A DNA stretch of 64,000 nucleotides. Origin: Eutreptiella sp. 'Long Island Sound 2002' (Eukaryota > Euglenozoa > Euglenophyceae > Eutreptiales > Eutreptiaceae). Shown one piece after another: positions 62,475 to 64,000 of the stretch. Made by a program: the position numbers and the translations under genes. Numbering within the stretch: the first letter of the stretch is position 1; every line of letters starts with the position of its first letter. The stretch lies in NCBI GenBank assembly GCA_964036045.1, contig OZ038381.1, positions 107,265,367 through 107,329,366 of the forward strand. Direction: 5' to 3'. The notes beneath the pieces are model-generated. The model did not search any database. It was not told where the DNA came from and worked only from the letters and a program-made list of their open reading frames with translations.

Positions 62475-63939
62475 CATTTCACCGCAATCAATCAATGCCC
62501 GACGTGGCCGGTACCTTTTTGACCGTATTTTGAATTTCGCTTTGTGCCATTCCGCCATATCCCATTAATTTGTGCCACGTGAGTTGGAAAAAAATTCGCG
62601 TGAATTTTTTTTCTTCCCCCCCACGTCGCCCTTAGCTTACTGCATACGTTGTGTTGTTTTGGACCACGTTCATCCTAACCTTGAAGCGAGCAACCTAACC
62701 CCGTACTCCACTCGCAATGAATGTGCTCCCCAAGCTTCGTGTTGACGTCTGCGCTCGGCTTTCGCTTCACCGCGATCCCGTTCCTCTTTCTCTTGTTATG
62801 AGCAAATCGATGCATATGTACAATGCATTGTACTTCCTGCCACATACCTGTACCAAAAAATTGATGTCTCTATCCGGCTATTGTGTGCCTGTCAAGTGTT
62901 GCATGTTCCTTGTTTCACGCATTACGGGGTGCCACGAGGCCCACTTTCAAGGCTTTTTGGACTTCTGAGGGGCCAAAATGACCCCAAAATGGGCTCAAAA
63001 TGGGCCCATTTCACCCGTTTGTGCACCCCAAATGGTCTAGGATGAGGTCTGGAAAACTGCGTTTTTGACCCATTTTTGACCCATTTTTGGTCCCAAAACA
63101 GCCCAGTTTCAAGGCATTTTGGGATTTTCGGAGTACCAAAATGGGCCACCACAAGCTCAAAATGGTCCAAAAACACTTGTTTTAGCGTCGCACATGGTCT
63201 AGGATCATTTTTGAGAAAAGTCATCTTTTTGCCCCTACTGGACCCTGTTGACCCATTTGGGCACCCACCTGTTTGGGCTTCAGCTTGCAGCTTGCCGCAG
63301 CCTAGTGGGCCTAGGTATTGGGGTCTAGGCGTCCGTTTGGGCAATTCTGAGGGGTGGAAACCACAAAAAGTGGGGGGTTGTGGGTGGAGTAGGTGCCCTC
63401 GGAATCGCATTTTGAGCCATGTAGCCCAAGATATGGCCTATTCTTGGTTTGTGGCGGTTGGCATTTGGAGCTTTTGGGGGCCTTTTTGGGCCGCTTCCGG
63501 GACATATCATGGAGTTAGAGGGCCGCAAAGAGCTCGTTGACACGGGGAAGTCAAGCCGCACGTGAAGTGTAGCCACCGTTTCCCTTCGTTTGGCCGTTTT
63601 GAATGTGTTCCGGGGCTTCTTTGGCCCAAAAGTGGCTGTTTTTGGCCCTAAACTGCAGTTTTTGAAACAGAGGTCCGCCACTTGCGGATCCCGTTCCCGG
63701 CCGCCAATGTTGAGTTTCTCGCTCAAACTTTGTGTGATTGTACTTCACACCCATAGGTATCATGCACCAAAATTTCAACCAAATCCAAAACACCACGACA
63801 GAGTTCTGATTTTTCCCCATTTCGCGCGTGCTGCTTGCTGCTGCTTGCTGCTTGCTGCTGCTGCTGCTAAACCTGGTAGGTCCACCCTAGACCCTAAAAA
63901 GGGTTATAAAACCAAGACTGGTTCCACCAGCTCGGTGAC
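62475..63939. repeat. 2.97-kb tandem unit, copy 2, conserved half
   Basis: Matches 59503-60967 along its whole length. It breaks off at GCTCGGTGACCC and continues into telomere-like DNA instead of the module array. Confidence 0.9.
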
Positions 63940-63941
63940 CC

Positions 63942-64000
63942 GAACGCTAACCCTAGCCCTAACCCTAGCCCTAGCTGTCACCCTAGGCTAGGGTTAGAGT
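63942..64000. repeat. mixed CCCTAA/CCCTAG tract at the window edge
   Basis: GCTAACCCTAGCCCTAACCC and further CCCTAG units, then CCCTAGGCTAGGGTTA, which inverts the strand of the repeat. The window ends inside it. Confidence 0.75.

Noticed and set aside
59745-62968. Conserved 83-codon gene in the 2.97-kb units
   Set aside because: The two copies are recent duplicates; opposing frames in the same DNA are equally conserved, so there is no evidence of selection on this one.
63942-64000. True chromosome end
   Set aside because: The tract mixes CCCTAA with CCCTAG and then inverts strand at the window edge, so it is interstitial or a junction; a terminus cannot be claimed.

Overview
The window is eukaryotic nuclear DNA, probably from an alga or other protist. 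Coding pieces are short and separated by GT...AG intervals with pyrimidine-rich acceptors. There is no operon structure, satellites and microsatellites are abundant, and CCCTAA telomere-like tracts occur near the right end and once near 36 kb. The DNA is GC-rich with long G and C homopolymers. No housekeeping gene, rRNA or confident functional tRNA was recognised. Nearly everything with coding character looks like transposable-element (TE) protein, mostly decayed.

Layout: 1-12.4 kb holds four copies (three lineages) of what I read as one DDE-type transposase fold (1-1431, 4355-6024, 8052-9380 minus, 9603-11470), with small coiled-coil companion genes. 12.9-19.6 kb is a satellite block: CACAG and CCCT simple repeats, a 121-bp satellite, a ~52-bp double-palindrome satellite and a 2.8-kb array of a 10-bp G-rich unit. 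19.6-27.5 kb holds a Cys2His2-module TE protein, a minus-strand coiled-coil gene and a minus-strand gene with the HxD...H...R pattern of a 2-oxoglutarate/Fe(II) oxygenase. 27.7-30.9 kb is a set of nested inverted repeats built around (GTT)n/(CAA)n. 30.9-32.5 kb is an inverted copy of 6.4-7.7 kb. 32.5-48 kb is a diffuse area with scattered exons, an 85-bp satellite and a Mutator-like (MULE) transposase relic near 47-48 kb. 49-57 kb holds a run of plus-strand TE-type exons, a 62-bp satellite and a second Cys2His2 module. 58.3-59.1 kb is a large imperfect palindrome. 59.4-64 kb is a tandem array with a 2.97-kb period, subtelomere-like.

The most unusual signal is a set of short clusters, each saturated with one palindromic word: CTAG/TCTAGAACG, TGAGC/GCTCA, TTATCGCG/CTCTAACTAG, GAATTCACGTG, ACTAAGTAA or CTTCCGA/TCGGAAG. 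Where splice sites can be proposed, the clusters fall inside introns of the TE genes. Three such introns (2481-2611, 10371-10510, 11584-11727; 131-144 bp) restore coherent phase-0 reading when removed. I propose them as candidate intron-forming elements or subterminal repeat arrays. All gene functions rest on motif reading alone; no search was run.
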